Part shown: one piece after another, positions 36,268 through 44,529 of the stretch | Layout of the letters: every line of letters begins with the position of its first letter | Position numbering within the stretch: position 1 is the stretch's first letter | NCBI RefSeq assembly: GCF_001570525.1 | Contig: NZ_BBXC01000025.1 | Location: forward strand, 1 to 64,000 | Length of the DNA: 64,000 nucleotides | From: Herbidospora sakaeratensis | GTDB taxonomy: Bacteria > Actinomycetota > Actinomycetes > Streptosporangiales > Streptosporangiaceae | Direction of reading: 5' to 3' | Notes under the pieces: generated by a model | What the model saw: only the letters and a program-made list of their open reading frames with translations | What the model was told of the DNA's origin: nothing | Databases searched by the model: none | Translations under genes and position numbers: made by a program

Positions 36268-37443
36268 ATGACTGCTTCCCTCGAAGCCCTCGACCTCGAT
36301 CCGGCCTTCGCGCTGCACCGCGGCGGAAAGCTAGAGGTCAGAGCCACCATCCCGGTCCGAAACGCCGACGATCTGTCGCTCGCCTACACGCCCGGCGTGG
36401 CCCGCGTCTGCTCGGCCATCGCCGATTCGCCCGAGCTCGCCAACGAATACACCTGGGTCTCCAACGTGGTGGCCGTGGTCACCGACGGCACCGCCGTGCT
36501 GGGGCTCGGCGACATCGGCCCCGCGGGCGCGATGCCCGTCATGGAGGGCAAGTCGCTGCTGTTCAAGGAGTTCGGCGGGGTCGACTCGGTGCCGATCTGC
36601 CTCGACTGCACCGGCGTCGACGAGATCGTCGAGACCGTCGTGCGCCTCGCGCCCTCCTTCGGCGGCATCAACCTGGAGGACATCAGCGCCCCCCGCTGCT
36701 TCGAGATCGAAGACCGGCTGCGCGAGCTGCTGTCGATCCCGGTCTTCCACGACGACCAGCACGGCACCGCGATCGTCGCCACCGCCGCGCTCACCAACGC
36801 CGCCCGGGTGACCGGCCGCCGCCTCGGCGAGCTCCGGGTCGTGGTCGCCGGGGCCGGGGCGTCCGGGGTCGCGGTCACCCGCATGCTGCTCAACGCGGGG
36901 ATCGGCGACATCGCGGTGTCCGACAGCAAGGGCCTGATCTTCGAGGGCCGGGCCGGCATGAACCCGTACAAGACCGCGCTCGCCCGCGACACCAACAAGG
37001 CCGGGCTGACCGGCTCGACCGAGTCGGCGCTCGCCGGCGCCGACGTGTTCATCGGGTTGTCCGGCTCGACGGTGTCCGAGCAGGCCATCGCCTCGATGTC
37101 GCAGGACGCCATCGTGTTCGCCCTGTCGAACCCGACGCCCGAGGTGCACCCCCAGGTCGCCGCCAGGCACGCCGCCGTGGTGGCGACCGGGCGGTCCGAC
37201 TTCCCCAACCAGATCAACAACGTGCTGGCCTTCCCCGGGGTGTTCCGGGGGGCGCTCGACGTGCGGGCCACCACGATCACCGAGAACATGAAGATCGCCG
37301 CCGCCGAGGCGCTCGCCGGGGTCGTGGGCGACGACGTGCGGGCCGACAACATCATCCCGTCGCCGTTCGACGACCGGGTCGCCCCGGCCGTCACCCGGGC
37401 GGTGGCCGACCAGGCCCGCAAGGACGGCGTGGCGCGCCGCTGA
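36268..37443 (+). CDS. NAD(P)-dependent malic enzyme
   Basis: 391 residues, short bacterial form without a phosphotransacetylase domain. Converts malate to pyruvate and CO2. Family motifs: SLAYTPGVARVC, VTDGTAVLGLGDIGP AGAMPVMEGK (active-site Tyr/Lys region), FHDDQHGTAIVATAAL, the dinucleotide fold VVVAGAGASGVAV and NPTPEVHP. ATG with AGGGGT upstream. Cofactor preference cannot be read. The frame is open about 40 codons further upstream, without a good ribosome site. Confidence 0.93.
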   Translation: MTASLEALDLDPAFALHRGGKLEVRATIPVRNADDLSLAYTPGVARVCSAIADSPELANEYTWVSNVVAVVTDGTAVLGLGDIGPAGAMPVMEGKSLLFKEFGGVDSVPICLDCTGVDEIVETVVRLAPSFGGINLEDISAPRCFEIEDRLRELLSIPVFHDDQHGTAIVATAALTNAARVTGRRLGELRVVVAGAGASGVAVTRMLLNAGIGDIAVSDSKGLIFEGRAGMNPYKTALARDTNKAGLTGSTESALAGADVFIGLSGSTVSEQAIASMSQDAIVFALSNPTPEVHPQVAARHAAVVATGRSDFPNQINNVLAFPGVFRGALDVRATTITENMKIAAAEALAGVVGDDVRADNIIPSPFDDRVAPAVTRAVADQARKDGVARR

Positions 37444-37455
37444 GACGCCGAAGGA

Positions 37456-37478
37456 CCCGGCCTCCCTCCGAGGCCGGG
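37456..37478. terminator. Bidirectional terminator between malic enzyme and P1
   Basis: CCCGGCCTC (37456-37464) with GAGGCCGGG (37470-37478) and a 5-base loop; CCTTCC follows on both strands. Lies between two convergent stops. Confidence 0.8.
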
Positions 37479-37489
37479 CCCTTCCGGTG

Positions 37490-38629
37490 CTACTTCTTGA
37501 CGATGCTGCCCGACCAGTTGCCGGCCGCGGCCTTGTAGACGTCGTACGTCTCGCCGTCGAAGTAGGGCGAGGTGATCTTGTCGATGCGGTCGTTGCCGTT
37601 GCTGTCGGCGAAGGCGCTCGTCACGCCGTTGACGTAGCCCAGGCGGCGGGCGTTGCTGTACTTCAGCAGCCACGGACCGCCGTCGGCGCCCGGCGTCATC
37701 GAGCAGGTGATCGCGATCTGCTCCTCGATCTTGAGCCCGGCGTCGGTGACCTCACGGTTCGGCTTGCCGTAGCACCACTTCGGGGTGACCCCGGTGAACG
37801 CCTTGTTGCCGTCGGGGTGGCGCGCGGCCGGGTAGCCGAAGGCGTAGACCGCGCCGGCGCCGACCTTCTGGTTGTAGGCCAGGCCCTGGCCGCCGACGTT
37901 GTCGCCGAGACGGCCGGCGTCCTTGATGGTGAGGACCCACCACTTGCCCTTGTCGCGCCACTTGACGCCGCCGTGGCCCTTGTACTGCTTCTCGGACACG
38001 GCCCGGTTGGCCTCGAACTTGACGCCGTTGTAGACCGTGACGAACGCGTAGTCCCGGTCGTAGTCCTCGTAGACGTCGAAGTCGTAGTGCGTGAAGCCCT
38101 GCTTGGCGACGTACACGCCCCAAGGAGCCTTGCCCTGGTAGTAGCCGGGGACGAAGATCCACTGGTCGAGCATGTGGTCGTTGTCGTCGGTGTCGAAGAC
38201 GCAGTGGCCGGCGGTGGCGACCAGGTTCTTGTACTTGGCCTGGATCGAGCTCGCCGAGCACCAGTAGGTCTTGCCGTTCTTGCGGAAGAAGACCTTGCCC
38301 AGCGTCTTGGGGATGTTGATGTTCTTCGACTTGCCCGCCTGGCCGCCGGGCCCGGTCGGGGAGACGGTGCCGGCCTTGCCGTCGGCCGAGGGGCCGCCCT
38401 TGGAGGACAGCTTGGCCACCTTGGCGACCGTCTCGGCGTCGGGGCCCCACTGGGTGGCGGCCTTGAGCGCCTTGTTGTTGCTGCGGAACCAGAAGCCCGC
38501 GATGTTGTCGGCGTCTGCCACGGAGACCGTGGGTCCGTCGGCGGGCGAGGCGTTCGCCGGTAACGCCACCAGAACGGCGGATCCGGCTATGCCGGCGGTC
38601 ACGAGACCCAGGCGTGCGCGCGTGTCCAC
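37490..38629 (-). CDS. P1: secreted trypsin-fold protein, nucleophile Ser replaced by Asp
   Basis: 379 residues from a GTG with GGAGGG upstream; signal peptide about 1-28. Trypsin-like (V8/S1B-like) fold. Catalytic His142 (TAGHC) and Asp193 (DRDYAF) are present, but the nucleophile motif reads GADGGPW, Asp316 in place of Ser. Cys286 (KWCYG) and Cys309 (ITCSM), the second disulfide, are kept. Variable interdomain loop about 202-238. C-terminal Asp/Asn-rich loop (DSNGNDRID) could bind calcium. A CRP-type site lies 84 bases upstream. Probably catalytically dead as a serine protease; substrate or ligand unknown. Confidence 0.87.
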   Translation of the reverse strand: MDTRARLGLVTAGIAGSAVLVALPANASPADGPTVSVADADNIAGFWFRSNNKALKAATQWGPDAETVAKVAKLSSKGGPSADGKAGTVSPTGPGGQAGKSKNINIPKTLGKVFFRKNGKTYWCSASSIQAKYKNLVATAGHCVFDTDDNDHMLDQWIFVPGYYQGKAPWGVYVAKQGFTHYDFDVYEDYDRDYAFVTVYNGVKFEANRAVSEKQYKGHGGVKWRDKGKWWVLTIKDAGRLGDNVGGQGLAYNQKVGAGAVYAFGYPAARHPDGNKAFTGVTPKWCYGKPNREVTDAGLKIEEQIAITCSMTPGADGGPWLLKYSNARRLGYVNGVTSAFADSNGNDRIDKITSPYFDGETYDVYKAAAGNWSGSIVKK

Positions 38630-38712
38630 GTGAACCCTCCTTTTCCTCCCGTTGCGGATTGATCTCGCAGATGACTAACCGAGAGGCCGAAAACAAACGG
38701 GAGGAAAAGGAA

Positions 38713-38728
38713 TGTGACCTAAGTCACA
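38713..38728. promoter_or_regulatory. CRP-type palindrome upstream of P1
   Basis: TGTGA-CCTAAG-TCACA, a perfect TGTGA-N6-TCACA site, 84-99 bases upstream of the P1 start. Confidence 0.75.
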
Positions 38729-38756
38729 CAGTGTCTATTGGGCAGATTCCGGGCGC

Positions 38757-38789
38757 GGGATGCGGTCGGCCTCCGGCCGACCGCATCCC
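38757..38789 (-). terminator. Terminator of P2
   Basis: Perfect 15-bp stem (38757-38771 with 38775-38789) and a 3-base loop, ending five bases after the P2 stop on the minus strand. No clear T-run. Confidence 0.75.
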
Positions 38790-38793
38790 GCTT

Positions 38794-39879
38794 CTACTTA
38801 ACTTCCGTGATGCCGAGCGTGCCGTCCTTCTTGACGATCGAGCCCGACCACAGCGGGGCCGCGGTCTTGTAGACGGCGTAGGTCTCGCCGTCGAAGTACG
38901 GCGAGGTGATCAGGTCGCTGCGGTTGTTGCCGTCGGTGTCGCCGCCGAGGCTGCTGACGCCGTTCAGGTAGCCCTTGCGGGCCGTGCTGCTGTACTTGAT
39001 GATCCACGGGCCGCCCGAGGCGCCGCCGGTCAGCGAGCAGCGCAGGGCCATGTGCTCCTCGGCCTTCACGCTCTTCTCGGCCACCGGGTAGACCGGCTTG
39101 CCGTAGCACCACTTCATGGTGGAGCCGGTATAGGTGTAGTCGCCGTCGGGGTGCGCGGCGGTGGGGTAGCCGAACACGAAGACGTTCTGGCCGACCTTCT
39201 GGTTGTACGCGAACCCGAGCCCGCCGACGTTGTCGCCGAGGCGGCCGACGTCCTTCCACTTGTCCTCCGACCACGTGATGCCGTTGTAGACGGTCACGAA
39301 GGCGAAGTCGCGGTCGATGTCCTCGTAGACGCTGAAGTCGTAGTGGGTGTAGGCGGTCTTGCCGACGTACACGCCCCAAGGAGCCTTGCCCTGGTAGTAG
39401 CCCGGGATGAAGACCCAGTGGCCGACGACGGAGGCGTTGCTCTCCAGGTCGTAGGCGCAGTGCCCGGCGGTCGCCACGAGGTTCTTGTACGCCGACTGGA
39501 TCGACGACGCCGAACACGAGAAGAGCGAGTCGCCGAGCGTGAAGAACACGCGGCCGGCGCTCTTGGGCAGGTTGACGTTCTTGGACGACGTCGTGGGCTT
39601 GGCCTCGTCGCCGATGGCGGGCACCACGCCCGGCTTGCCGTCGGCGGCCGGGCCGCCGGTGGAGACGTGCTTGGGGACGCGGGCGTGCTCCAGGCCGTAG
39701 GGGGCGGCGGCCTTGAGGTTCTTGCCGCCGTCGGCGGTCCAGAACTCCAGGGTGTCGGCGGCCGCGGCGGGCGTCGCCAGCTTGGCCGAGGTGCCCAGCT
39801 TGGGGGCCGCGCTCGCCGGGACCGCTAAGGAGGCGGCCACGAGGCCGGCCACGCCGACGGGAAGGAGGATGCGCTTCAC
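38794..39879 (-). CDS. P2: secreted trypsin-like serine peptidase, triad intact
   Basis: 361 residues from a GTG with AAGGAG upstream; signal peptide about 1-25 (VASLAVPASA type). Complete triad: His140 (TAGHC), Asp191 (DRDFAF), Ser288 (GASGGPW). Both disulfide cysteines near the active site present (Cys258 KWCYG, Cys281 LRCSL). The interdomain loop is short (about 201-211), unlike P3-P9. A 10-residue tail follows the shared SGSIVKK end. Probably an active secreted endopeptidase; specificity unknown. No clear CRP palindrome in its 164-base upstream region, which carries part of the family leader. Confidence 0.88.
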   Translation of the reverse strand: MKRILLPVGVAGLVAASLAVPASAAPKLGTSAKLATPAAAADTLEFWTADGGKNLKAAAPYGLEHARVPKHVSTGGPAADGKPGVVPAIGDEAKPTTSSKNVNLPKSAGRVFFTLGDSLFSCSASSIQSAYKNLVATAGHCAYDLESNASVVGHWVFIPGYYQGKAPWGVYVGKTAYTHYDFSVYEDIDRDFAFVTVYNGITWSEDKWKDVGRLGDNVGGLGFAYNQKVGQNVFVFGYPTAAHPDGDYTYTGSTMKWCYGKPVYPVAEKSVKAEEHMALRCSLTGGASGGPWIIKYSSTARKGYLNGVSSLGGDTDGNNRSDLITSPYFDGETYAVYKTAAPLWSGSIVKKDGTLGITEVK

Positions 39880-39997
39880 AGGGGGTTCGCTCCTTGCGAT
39901 TGGCGTGAGACGCCTCTTGCGTCCCATGCGCCAGAAAGGGATAGCCAGAAACTTACATGACTCTGGCAACTCCGCTAAAGAACACATAAAAAAGGAA

Positions 39998-40022
39998 AAA
40001 GCCCGGCTGGTTGCCGGGCTTT
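39998..40022 (-). terminator. Terminator of P3
   Basis: AAAGCCCGGC (39998-40007) with GCCGGGCTTT (40013-40022), followed on the minus strand by TTTTTCC. Confidence 0.9.
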
Positions 40023-40043
40023 CTCATTGGTCAAGCGGATCGA

Positions 40044-41255
40044 CTAGGCGATCGAGCCGGTCCACAGGTTCGCGGCGGCCTTGTAGACACCGTAGGTCTC
40101 GCCGTCGAAGTACGACGAGAGCGAGGTGTCGATGCGCTTGTTGCCGTCGGAGTCGGAGACGCCGATGGTCGTGCCGTTCAGGTAGCCGAGACGGCGGGTG
40201 TTCTTGTACTGCGCGAGCCACGCCGAGCCCAGCGAGCCCTGGCCGGTGAAGGACGACTTGACGCCCAGCAGCTCCTCGCCCTTGATGGCGGAGGCCTTGG
40301 CGGCGAAGGTCTTGCCGTAGCTCCACTTGAGGGTCTTGCCGGTGTAGGCCTGGTTGCCGTCCGGGTGCGAGCCGCTCGGGTAGCCGAAGACGTAGACCGA
40401 CTGGCCGACCTTCTGGTTGTACGCGAAGCCCTGGCCGCCGACGTTGTCACCGAGGCGACCGGCGTCCTTGAACTTCCACACGAAGTACTTCGTGACGTCC
40501 TTGCCGTCGACCTTCTCGGTCTTCGTCCGGGTGAGGAAGCCGCCACCGTTCTTCTGGTACGTGTCGTACTCGGCCTTCGTGATCTCGGCGGGCGCACCCT
40601 GGCCGAGCGAGATGCCGTTGTAGACGTTGACGAACGCGTAGTTGCGGTCGCCGTCCTCGTACACGTCGAAGTCGTAGTGGGTGAAGGCCTGCTTGCCGAC
40701 GTACACGCCCCACGGGGTCTTGCCCTGGTAGTAACCCGGGACGAACACCCAGTAGTTCATCGTGGCCGAGTTGGTCTCGGTGTCGTACACGCAGCTGCCG
40801 GCGGTGGCGACCAGGTTGCGGTAGGCCGACTGGACCGAGGTGGCGGTGCACCAGCGGGGGTTGACGGCCACGACGCGACCGGTCGCCGGGTCCTTCTTGA
40901 CGCCGTCGGCGAAGAACACCTTGCCCGTGGTCTTGGGCAGGTTGATGTTCTTCGAGGTGCTGGTCGTCTTCTTCTCGTCACCGATGGCGGGGACGATGCC
41001 CGGCTTGGTGTCGGCGGTCGGGCCGCCGGTCGAGACGTGCTTCGACGGAACCGTGGTCTCGACGTTGTACGGCTGCGCGTTGATCAGGTTCGCGGCGCCT
41101 TCCGTCAGCCAGAGGGCGGCGATGTTCTTGGCCGCGATGCCCGTCGTCGCCAGGGGGTCCGAGGCGACGTCGCCGGCGGCGTTGGCCGGCTGGGTGACGA
41201 GAGCGGAAGCCAGCAGACCGGCCGCCACACCACCGAGGGCGAGAGTGCGCTTCAT
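40044..41255 (-). CDS. P3: secreted trypsin-fold pseudoprotease, all three triad residues lost
   Basis: 403 residues, start with AGGAG upstream; signal peptide MKRTLALGGVAAGLLASALV then AlaXAla near 26. Fold motifs are kept (RWCTATS, YYQGKTPWG, GRLGDNVGGQG, YFDGETYGVYK), but His154 is Ser (TAGSC), the Asp is Asn205 (DRNYAF) and the Ser is Leu342 (GSLGSAW). The active-site disulfide is gone too (KWSYG, VKSSF). The interdomain loop (about 214-264) is long and Lys/Thr-rich (AEYDTYQKNGGGF). The gene is uninterrupted, so this looks like a maintained non-enzymatic protein. CRP-type site at 41461. Confidence 0.88.
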   Translation of the reverse strand: MKRTLALGGVAAGLLASALVTQPANAAGDVASDPLATTGIAAKNIAALWLTEGAANLINAQPYNVETTVPSKHVSTGGPTADTKPGIVPAIGDEKKTTSTSKNINLPKTTGKVFFADGVKKDPATGRVVAVNPRWCTATSVQSAYRNLVATAGSCVYDTETNSATMNYWVFVPGYYQGKTPWGVYVGKQAFTHYDFDVYEDGDRNYAFVNVYNGISLGQGAPAEITKAEYDTYQKNGGGFLTRTKTEKVDGKDVTKYFVWKFKDAGRLGDNVGGQGFAYNQKVGQSVYVFGYPSGSHPDGNQAYTGKTLKWSYGKTFAAKASAIKGEELLGVKSSFTGQGSLGSAWLAQYKNTRRLGYLNGTTIGVSDSDGNKRIDTSLSSYFDGETYGVYKAAANLWTGSIA

Positions 41256-41580
41256 AAGGGGGAACTCCTCTTGGTCTGTACGTGGGCCGCCTCTTGCGTC
41301 CCATGCGTCAGTAAAGGGGCAACCCGGAACTTACATGCCTGTTCGTCACACGCGGTAGCGAAACTGGGGCGTCCGAAACCACTCAGGTTCCCGTGACATT
41401 TCCGTGATCTGTCAGACCCGAGGTCAGAGGTGGAGTCGGGTCGTTATCAACAGGTGATGATGTGATGTAAATCACATAAACCGGATGGCACCGATTCGGG
41501 GGCCCGTGCGTCAAAGGGAACTTCGTTGGAACGGGCAAACGAAAGGCCCGGCCGGAGCCGGGCCTCCCGCTGGAGAACCA
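41256..41580 (-). promoter_or_regulatory. Upstream region of P3: CRP site, conserved block and leader
   Basis: From the P4 end toward P3: P4 terminator, a conserved block reading TCGGTGCCAT on the minus strand (41485-41494), eight bases, then the palindrome TGTGATGTAAATCACA (41461-41476), 206 bases upstream of P3. Nearest P3, bases 41256-41330 carry the leader shared by P2-P7 (CCCTTTACTGACGCATGGGA then GTACAGACCAAGAGGAG, minus strand). No gene is seen. Confidence 0.7.
41544..41565 (-). terminator. Terminator of P4
   Basis: AGGCCCGGC (41544-41552) with GCCGGGCCT (41557-41565), loop of four, followed by TTTCG on the minus strand. Confidence 0.85.
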
Positions 41581-42786
41581 CTACGCGATCGAACCGCTCC
41601 ACAGGTTCGCCGCGGCCTTGTAGACGCCGTAGGCCTCGCCGTCGAAGTACGGCGACACCGAGGTGTCGTAGCGCTTGTTGCCGTCGGTGTCCGAAACGCC
41701 GATGGTGACGCCGTTCAGGTAGCCCAGGCGGCGGGCGCTCTTGTACTGCGCGATCCACGACGAACCCAGGGCGCCCTCACCGGTGAAGGAGGACTTGACG
41801 CCCAGGAGCTCCTCGGCCTTGATGGCCGAGGCCTTGGCCGCGAAGGTCTTGCCGTAGCTCCACTTGAGGGTCTTGCCGGTGAAGGCCTGGTTCCCGTCGG
41901 GGTGCTGGCCGCTCGGGTAGCCGAAGACGTAGACCGACTGGCCGACCTTCTGGTTGTAGGCGAAGCCCTGGCCACCGACGTTGTCGCCGAGGCGACCGGC
42001 GTCGATGAACTTCCAGACGTAGTACTTGCCCTTGTACCGGAAGTGGAACTTGTAGGTCTTGGCGACCGTCTCGGTCACCTCGGTCCAGGCGCCCAGGTCG
42101 GCGTCGGACTCGATCGCGGCGAAGCCGCCCGAGGGCAGCTTCAGGCCGTTGTACACCGTGACGAACGCGTAGTTGCGGTCGCCGTCCTCGTACACGTCGT
42201 AGTCGTAGTGGGTGAAGGCCTGCTTGCCGACGTAGATGCCCCAGGGGGTCTTGCCCTGGTAGTAACCCGGGACGAACACCCAGTTCTCGAGGGTGGCCTT
42301 GTTGGTCTCGGTGTTGTAGACACAGCTGCCGGCGGTGGCGACCAGGTTGCGGTAGTTCGACTGAACCGAGGTGGCCGAGCACCAGTGCGGGTTCACGGCG
42401 ACCCAGCGGTGCGACTTGCGGTCCCAGTCGAAGCCGTCGGAGAAGAACACCTTGCCCGTGGTCTTGGGCAGGTTGACGTTCTTCGAGGTGCTGGTGGTCT
42501 TCTTCTCGTCACCGATGGCGGGGACGACACCCGGCTTGGTGTCGGCCGTCGGACCGCCGGTCGAGACGTGCTTGGAGGCGACCTGGGTCTCCACGTCGTA
42601 CGGGGTCGCGTTCACCAGGTTGGCGGCGTTCTCCGCCAGCCACAGAGCCGCGATGTTCTTGGCCGCGATGCCGGTCGAGGCCAGCGGGGTGCTGGCGACG
42701 TCGCCGGCGGCGTTGGCCGGCTGGGTGACGAGGGCGGAGGCCAGCAGGCCGGCCGCCACGCCACCGAGGGCGAGGGTGCGCTTCAT
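41581..42786 (-). CDS. P4: secreted trypsin-fold pseudoprotease, all three triad residues lost
   Basis: 401 residues; the ATG at 42786 has AAGGAG upstream and begins the shared signal peptide, although the frame is open to an earlier ATG in the leader. Triad positions: Ser154, Asn205, Leu340 (GALGSSW). Active-site cysteines replaced (KWSYG, VKSSF); the cysteines of the first disulfide (HWCSATS, TAGSC) remain. Interdomain loop about 215-258 (ADLGAWTEVTETVAKTYKF), unlike that of P3 or P5. C-terminal DTDGNKRYD loop kept. Close relative of P3 and P5 outside the loop. Confidence 0.88.
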   Translation of the reverse strand: MKRTLALGGVAAGLLASALVTQPANAAGDVASTPLASTGIAAKNIAALWLAENAANLVNATPYDVETQVASKHVSTGGPTADTKPGVVPAIGDEKKTTSTSKNVNLPKTTGKVFFSDGFDWDRKSHRWVAVNPHWCSATSVQSNYRNLVATAGSCVYNTETNKATLENWVFVPGYYQGKTPWGIYVGKQAFTHYDYDVYEDGDRNYAFVTVYNGLKLPSGGFAAIESDADLGAWTEVTETVAKTYKFHFRYKGKYYVWKFIDAGRLGDNVGGQGFAYNQKVGQSVYVFGYPSGQHPDGNQAFTGKTLKWSYGKTFAAKASAIKAEELLGVKSSFTGEGALGSSWIAQYKSARRLGYLNGVTIGVSDTDGNKRYDTSVSPYFDGEAYGVYKAAANLWSGSIA

Positions 42787-43127
42787 GAGGGAACTCCTTG
42801 GTCTGTACGTGGGCCGCGTCCTGCGTCCCATACGTCAGGAAAGGGATGTTCCGGAGGTTACTCCCGCGATCTTCGGCGTCTGAAGTGGCGTTTGCGCACC
42901 TCAGGGGCCCGTGATGGTCGTGTTATTCGGGTGACTCACAGTCGGCCCGCCGGTCAGTGGCGGGACGACGTGAAAAGGTCCACGCCCATTGGGGTCTCGC
43001 GCTTGACGTTCCCGGTTAACCGATGGTGAAGAAGTCGGACATAGATCAACAAATGTGACGTAAATCACAGCCGATCAATGGAACCGAGAAGGCCCGGCCG
43101 GTGACGGCCGGGCCTTCGGTCGAGCAC
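42787..43127 (-). promoter_or_regulatory. Upstream region of P4: CRP site, conserved block and leader
   Basis: Palindrome TGTGACGTAAATCACA at 43054-43069, then, eight bases further from the gene, the conserved block (TCGGTTCCAT on the minus strand, 43078-43087). The start of P4 is 268 bases away. Bases 42787-42860 are the shared leader (CATCCCTTTCCTGACG and CACGTACAGACCAAGGAG on the minus strand). The rest shows nothing recognisable. Confidence 0.7.
43089..43116 (-). terminator. Terminator of P5
   Basis: AAGGCCCGGCCG (43089-43100) with its complement 43105-43116, four-base loop, TTCTCGG following on the minus strand. Confidence 0.88.
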
Positions 43128-44357
43128 TTAGGCGATCGAACCGGTCCACAGGTTCGCGGCGGCCTTGTAGACGCCGTAGGTCTCGCCGTCGAAGTACGGG
43201 GAGACCGAGGTGTCGTAGCGCTTGTTCTTGTCGGTGTCGGAGACGCCGATGGTGACGCCGTTCAGGTAGCCCAGACGGCGGGTGTTCTTGTACTGCGAGA
43301 TCCAGGCGGAACCCAGCGAGCCCTCACCGGTGAACGACGACTTGACCCCGATCAGCTCCTCGGCCTTGATGGCCGACGCGCTGGCGGCGAAGGTCTTGCC
43401 GTAGGTCCACTTGAGGGTCTTGCCCGAGAAGGCGTGGTTGCCGTCCGGGTGCGAGCCGCTCGGGTAGCCGAAGACGTAGACGCTCTGGCCGACCTTCTGG
43501 TTGTACGAGAGGCCCTGGCCGCCGACGTTGTCGCCGAGGCGACCGGCGTCCTTGAACTTCCAGATGTAGAAGTGCCACTTGTTGGCGGCGTCCTTCTCGG
43601 CGCCGGCCAGCAGCAGGCGGCCGCTGTTCTCCCAGTAGGTCTTGTACTCGGCCTCGGTGACCTCGACCTTGCTCACGGGAGCCGACTGGTCGGGGCCGTT
43701 CAGGGTGAGGCCGTTGTACACGGTGACGAACGCGTAGTTGCGGTCGCCGTCCTCGTAGACGTCGTAGTCATAGTGGGTGAAGGCCTGCTTGCCGACGTAC
43801 ACGCCCCACGGGGTCTTGCCCTGGTAGTAGCCCGGGACGAAGACCCAGTAGTTCATGGTCGCCGAGTTGGTCTCGGTGTTGTAGACACAGCTGCCGGCCG
43901 TGGCGACCAGGTTGCGGTAGTTCGACTGAACCGAGGTGGCGGTGCACCAGTGCGGGTTCTTGGCGACCCACTTCGGGTTCCAGAACGTGCCCTTGTTCTC
44001 GAAACCGTCGGCGAAGAAGACCTTGCCGGTGGTCTTGGGCAGGTTCACGTTCTTCGACGTGCTGGTCGTCTTCTTCTCGTCGCCGATCGCGGGGACGACA
44101 CCCGGCTTGGTGTCGGCCGTCGGACCGCCGGTCGAGACGTGCTTCGACGGGACCGTGGTCTCCACGTCGTAAGGGGTGGCGGCGATCAGGTTGGCGGCGT
44201 TCTCCGCCAGCCAGAAGGCCGCGACGTTCTTGGCCTGGATGCCCGTAGAGGCCAGCGGGTCGCTGGCGACGTCGCCGGCCGCGTTGGCCGGCTGGGTGAC
44301 GAGGGCGGAGGCCAGCAGGCCGGCCGCCACACCGCCGAGGGCGAGGGTGCGCTTCAT
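43128..44357 (-). CDS. P5: secreted trypsin-fold pseudoprotease, all three triad residues lost
   Basis: 409 residues, shared signal peptide. Triad positions: Ser156 (TAGSC), Asn207 (DRNYAF), Leu348 (GSLGSAW). Active-site disulfide lost (KWTYG, VKSSF). Loop about 217-268 is distinct (VEVTEAEYKTYWENSGRLL, then KWHFYIWKF). The rest is nearly the same as P4. The upstream gap is only 172 bases and carries the shared leader but no CRP palindrome, unlike P3, P4 and P6-P8. Confidence 0.88.
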   Translation of the reverse strand: MKRTLALGGVAAGLLASALVTQPANAAGDVASDPLASTGIQAKNVAAFWLAENAANLIAATPYDVETTVPSKHVSTGGPTADTKPGVVPAIGDEKKTTSTSKNVNLPKTTGKVFFADGFENKGTFWNPKWVAKNPHWCTATSVQSNYRNLVATAGSCVYNTETNSATMNYWVFVPGYYQGKTPWGVYVGKQAFTHYDYDVYEDGDRNYAFVTVYNGLTLNGPDQSAPVSKVEVTEAEYKTYWENSGRLLLAGAEKDAANKWHFYIWKFKDAGRLGDNVGGQGLSYNQKVGQSVYVFGYPSGSHPDGNHAFSGKTLKWTYGKTFAASASAIKAEELIGVKSSFTGEGSLGSAWISQYKNTRRLGYLNGVTIGVSDTDKNKRYDTSVSPYFDGETYGVYKAAANLWTGSIA

Positions 44358-44482
44358 GAGGGAACTCCTTGGTCTGTACGTGGACGCGCCTGCGTCCATA
44401 CGTCAGGAAAGGGATGTTCCGGAGGTTACTGATGGGACCTTTTCGTACTGCGGCGATCAAGAAACCAGTCAGAGAACGACAA

Positions 44483-44510
44483 AAGGCCCGGTCGTTAACG
44501 ACCGGGCCTT
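44483..44510 (-). terminator. Terminator of P6
   Basis: A 14-base perfect inverted repeat without spacer (44483-44496 with 44497-44510; AAGGCCCGGTCGTT), followed by TTGTCG on the minus strand. Confidence 0.88.
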
Positions 44511-44529
44511 CCGTTCAGCTGGTGACCAC

